A stretch of 64,000 bases of DNA, from NCBI GenBank assembly GCA_964551445.1, contig CAZKCG010000003.1, forward strand, positions 124,001 to 188,000, written 5' to 3'. Below, in pieces: positions 63,801 to 64,000 of this stretch (the stretch's first letter is position 1; each line of letters begins with the position of its first letter). Source of the DNA: DAOPXV01 sp964551445 (GTDB taxonomy: Bacteria; Muiribacteriota; UBA9980). A program made the position numbers and the translations under genes. The notes under the pieces are model-generated. The model ran no database searches. It saw only the letters and a list, made by a program, of their open reading frames with translations, and was not told where the DNA came from.

Positions 63801-64000
63801 TCAGAAAAAAAGCCGCGGACGCGCTCGAAGGCCTGAAGTGGACGCCGGCTGATACAATAGAAGCAGCTTTTTACGGTTTCGCCGCAAACCGCACGGAAGA
63901 GATATCAACCGATGAAAAATTGAAGATATTGGCCGGCGAACTGTATAATGAAAATTCAAGCATAAAAACCGATCTGATAAATTATCTCGGTATGATAAAA
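57839..64000 (+). CDS. Giant exported HEAT-repeat protein, 3' end outside the window
   Basis: An uninterrupted frame of 2054 codons that is still open at the window end. It starts with a signal-like segment (about 1-24; MKNTFFFMVSVLIILSAAA) and then consists almost wholly of HEAT/PBS-lyase-type helical repeats (for example SVQSGAVNSLAKIG, DDEVVGAAAEAIGRL, DNIRYAAETALGSIG). Inserted at irregular distances are copies of a GWKP module (Trp at 604, 824, 1034, 1233, 1381, 1754 and 2001). In this module the last helix of a repeat runs into G/K-W-x-P-x4-8 followed by an aromatic-rich helix. HEAT solenoids act as scaffolds; this size and the export signal suggest a periplasmic or surface scaffold. 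No catalytic domain is visible so far. Confidence 0.88.
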   Translation, partial: MKNTFFFMVSVLIILSAAAYLDAKPYIPMENIPLDAPADTACNIEMLYSKNSHDVACALKELIILGEKGSAAIPFLESMLVHGPEDISSMFSDEKNLEDIVRAISAAGPKSIPVLQKLIKSGLIETTEAGIKKYIRIDNSYKYRNSYIRQYTAECLGDIDDTASIEILTNAVKDPEWSVQSGAVNSLAKIGSAGAIRELIKLLNNTGVSVTDALKDCKSAVKVQILAEELNIEKKPSREKIASLLYDAAPAIANQILISLNEPPDPKLNFYIMRAKIETGATNSVELLKKAANSPNRWAKKFVLTYIKEKERKDTLSVELISKFSKDADAGINTLAAMMLYDHDKTTAVKIISDAVRNTSMLHYERDEVLDVLLNLKFKNAAVKDAIAAVLKSEKYGEFNFKLIKALAVYDEDKAAEIIIDIIKKYSNAGWDIVDKFEKCSRNILEKVIIKGLEDNEGEIKGDSIYKAGIKSCTTAVDLLSKIAGTDRYDHLRKRAEVAIAKIKIKTSKMSIIDGLQTRETEVQTAALNKIIETGDTSQIKLVINMLGQNEENQYNNLYSVMKVLPLMIKNDDTESIALLTGLMKAKSPHMRKNAAKLLRKLGWKPRNESEAAIFYMALGNYFVCSRLGKKVIKEVIEELNDPFSYVRLDAFKTLSYSEGTMVIDLINKFIVDPDLQLRTAACDLTAQKKDIAYAPAFLKALKGDDVKIRYMAAKELIDLKYREAVPALKEFIKTRSYSSMQEISYDKMDAIEKSIAKLETQDSQSIILLLRDLKSDDFPAKIRAIEAFTPFNDKSVEIIMAGLLKDDEMIRRKAAEALKSSGWKPSNDTDEVYFNLASNNFESIKKDEAKTIKILSEELDNAKTPNLKLIILRGLKKLNALSISAKIIKLLRDDPSVHVKIEAIASLGELKETNAVELIIDALKKPVLASHAAEALAKIKDPRAVLPLIEILKSDSSSKWAATRALGELNDPRAIKPLEESLGNKESLDSFFGIEALKKMGGGSKIDNLVNLLHHRPWSDLKDTVGELKKLGWKPKSDREKVSFYFALLIGNEFFRRQSGMRYIGPEGRPDIQNVRPGASFFVILDQNITNEIEAVKELSGITDSESVYMLVKLFDKPKADPGKPKAYIFGARSMENLDIEGLKPVAASALANINTKQAREGLMIAVRDENSRARKIAEDAIKKIGSEMVSATSETVLKKIELDFTPMVLALKDKEEKNRKIAAEQLGKLGWKPKNNNEKIIYALVKGDDFNSIDYKDSAYEVLIAEAYDKNSALRMSAVKAVSKMRISNIFEVMLPFLKDEDPYIKENAFIAISKINDGRILEPLFNCIFDRNYGYGNLLNNFARIKNSRVPDHIIPILYSIDYSGRQEIAGALRGAGWKPKNIVDGVFYFLIEREYGELEKMRKPALMVLTDIVNDKSSPLREAAISALGKIRPVTSDAVRTLITNLKSDDYSVRRNIIEALAAARDKRSVYALMKIAKNERSDDRKYAISALGEIDCSEQFGLLAGFLSHENWEIRVKAASALGKLNDKRAVNPLIRSLKDIDDEVVGAAAEAIGRLKAKNAVPELLAAFKKAVKKDDASAIEKACRALGELGSKEAVELIVKCLDSRHDNIRYAAETALGSIGDPIAVAALLKRLKNRDFYERKYSVEALGKIKDKTALPDITKLLNDGDSRVAEAALKAVIGFEDEKKSVEAVNILRSGRYYDLSKLDARDFSNIKYTSAVEILAPVLKDDSFKNRAKAAEILHKIGWMAPNAIQNKFYLFARSDHGNLMKSDHEELAEFLIEQASNGDEEIKNNAIKTLGKLRSKKAFEYLMDRAGGGYYSYDTSLSAIDVIAQNPQPAMEDGLIKMFLNNSDTLKKQKIAEALSKIADIKNRDFYFKLCGDKDPVVRMHSAKISGEIRDSEAVELLTKMAIEDPEAYVQKTCVKTMVKIGKGGSPELVDILLRSADPELRAAAAILISNLKYKNMSSDLVKLFRDGSADVRKKAADALEGLKWTPADTIEAAFYGFAANRTEEISTDEKLKILAGELYNENSSIKTDLINYLGMIK

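Overview
The window is a chromosomal segment of an uncultured-looking, probably anaerobic, diderm bacterium. Outer-membrane-type proteins (a TonB-dependent receptor and a large beta-barrel ending in Phe), several lipoproteins with clear lipoboxes, MurA, low-potential iron-sulfur proteins, bacteriohemerythrins, ankyrin and HEAT proteins, and strong sigma-70-type promoters all fit that picture. I cannot place it in a phylum from sequence alone; poorly cultured sediment lineages are a reasonable guess, but only a guess. No tRNA, rRNA, CRISPR array, insertion sequence or prophage was seen.

Layout. 1-0.4 kb: the 3' end of a tungstate-type ABC binding protein. 0.6-1.6 kb: a membrane ankyrin/TPR-like protein. 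1.7-6.6 kb (minus): hybrid histidine kinase, B12-type radical SAM protein and a small ferredoxin. 7-20 kb: a surface-protein region with two PA14-like proteins, a papain-fold lipoprotein, two lipoproteins sharing a duplicated N-terminal half but carrying different C-terminal modules (BspA-type LRRs versus two FGE/sulfatase-modifying-type domains), and a secreted M28 peptidase. 20-25 kb: a divergent DnaB-type helicase, a Tat DUF362 protein with a NapH-like polyferredoxin, and two bacteriohemerythrins. 25-35 kb (minus): beta-barrel protein, XerD, RarA and MurA (one operon), a lysozyme-like exported protein, and an exported phospholipase-D-like protein.

35-50 kb: an ECF sigma factor fused in frame to a VOC/glyoxalase-like protein, a TPR-like membrane protein, a membrane M28 peptidase, then a compact Pel-like exopolysaccharide operon (PelA-type deacetylase, degenerate receiver, PelD, PelE, HEAT protein, PelF, PelG). 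In this cluster the c-di-GMP I-site of PelD is kept, but PelA lacks its hydrolase domain and no PelB or PelC is present. 50-64 kb: TonB-dependent receptor, a repeat protein, a PAS histidine kinase, an MmcQ/YjbR protein, an ankyrin-STN fusion, an exported unknown, and a giant exported HEAT-repeat protein of more than 2050 residues that runs off the window.

Things beyond plain annotation: a MITE-like intergenic repeat in three places, several promoters placed so close to the ATG that the mRNAs should be leaderless, a recurrent AAACCGTTT(C/G)AA motif near surface-protein genes, a possible leader-peptide/terminator attenuator, a hairpin that hides the ribosome binding site of a 34-residue basic ORF, and a perfect 60-bp tandem duplication inside the sigma-VOC fusion.
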